A DNA stretch of 41,955 bases from Rhizobium ruizarguesonis. Its GTDB lineage: Bacteria; Pseudomonadota; Alphaproteobacteria; Rhizobiales; Rhizobiaceae. A model generated the notes under the pieces. The model was given only the letters and a program-made list of their open reading frames with translations. It had not been told where the DNA came from and ran no database searches. The stretch's first letter is position 1, and the number at the start of each line of letters is the position of its first letter. A program made the position numbers and the translations under genes. Positions 41,500-41,955 of this stretch are shown here, piece after piece. The stretch spans positions 1-41,955 of the forward strand of contig NZ_PQIG01000110.1 in the NCBI RefSeq assembly GCF_012349115.1, given 5' to 3'.

Positions 41500-41778
41500 C
41501 AACAAGATGAATCTGATGGCCGGCACCGGTCAAATCCCCGTCAATGCGAGCGTTGCCGGAGCCGGCCGGCCGTTCAATTGAGTGCTCGTTTCGCGGAGTC
41601 GGCATTCGGACCGATAGAAAAGTATGTCCGAGCTCATTGCAGCGCACTCGACGGACAATTATGCGGAGGCCCCGCCTTACTGACTTTATCGACGCCTACA
41701 ACTTCGGACGAAGATGGAAGACAATCAAGTGCCTCACGCGCTACGAGTTCATCTGCAAGCAACGTCAGCGATGCTCGG

Positions 41779-41949
41779 GTGATACGTGGAGCGCAGGGCG
41801 CTGCTGGAAACATCGGACATATCACCGTAGGCGGCGACGAGCTCTGCAGATGCGGGCGACGAGGGTGCCTGGAAGCGGTCGCGGGCGGGGAAGCGTTGCT
41901 TAGAGCATGCTGTGATTTAGCGGAATCTGGGATTCGCAAATCAGTTTGA
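41779..41949 (+). pseudogene. ROK-family protein C-terminal-half fragment
   Basis: The frame from about 41779 reads VIRGAQGAAGNIGHITVGGD, then ELCRCGRRGCLEAVAGGEAL, and stops at 41949. This is the ROK (repressor/sugar kinase) zinc-site block with CxCGxxGCLE. The preceding ~200 bp lack the N-terminal HTH or ATP-binding domain in any frame, and the frame stops soon after. It is therefore a remnant of a sugar-responsive regulator or kinase. Confidence 0.6.
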
Positions 41950-41955
41950 ATGTGA

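Overview
The window looks like part of an alphaproteobacterial, probably rhizobial (Rhizobium/Ensifer/Agrobacterium-type), plasmid or plasmid-derived region. The left edge carries the first codons of a Ti/rhizobial-plasmid-type TraA relaxase and a recognisable oriT nick core (TAAGTGCG|CCCTT). Gene content is accessory: GC-rich ABC transporters, glycosidases and catabolic operons, with decayed gene remnants and an IS element at the flanks. No rRNA, tRNA or CRISPR was seen.

Layout. 1-5.6 kb is a mobile/selfish segment: partial traA (minus), oriT, an IS66-family element with its tnpC and a small accessory ORF, an IS-truncated WYL-regulator pseudogene, an HNH endonuclease, a serine-recombinase scrap and a HipBA toxin-antitoxin pair. 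5.6-13.9 kb is a carbohydrate locus: a LacI-type repressor divergent from a GH2 glycosidase, which is followed by the ATPase, binding protein and two permeases of a CUT1-type sugar importer. 14.1-32.6 kb is a long run on the minus strand. Read in transcription order it holds nicotinate hydroxylase small and large subunits (nicA, nicB), a GH106-like glycosidase, an MGH1/GH63-like glycosidase, a 363-bp control region, a PotDBCA-like ABC importer, an isochorismatase-fold hydrolase, a MarR regulator, a GH3 glycosidase, an XdhC split into two genes, and a MocA-like Mo-cofactor nucleotidyltransferase. 33.0-38.2 kb, on the plus strand, holds nicC, nicD, nicE, nicF, nicX and a MarR regulator (nicR-like). 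38.2-42 kb holds a GFA-family remnant, a methyl-accepting chemotaxis protein, a DUF1330 gene and the tail of a ROK-family gene.

How it works together. NicAB hydroxylates nicotinate to 6-hydroxynicotinate and passes electrons through a three-haem c-type tail. NicC gives 2,5-dihydroxypyridine, NicX opens the ring to N-formylmaleamate, NicD removes formate, NicF removes ammonia, and NicE isomerises maleate to fumarate. The aerobic nicotinate pathway is therefore complete. XdhC and MocA are the expected maturation factors for the molybdenum enzyme. Two copies of a perfect palindrome, AGCGTATACGCT, lie in the nicA-nicC divergent promoter region and are the best candidates for NicR operators.

The most unusual point is that the nicotinate hydroxylase genes appear to be in one tight operon with two glycosidases. 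The whole block also contains further glycosidases, a Pot-type importer and a second NicR-like MarR protein, but no recognisable NicT-type nicotinate transporter. This suggests, as inference only, that the locus may take up and deglycosylate a plant glycoconjugate whose aglycone feeds the pyridine pathway.
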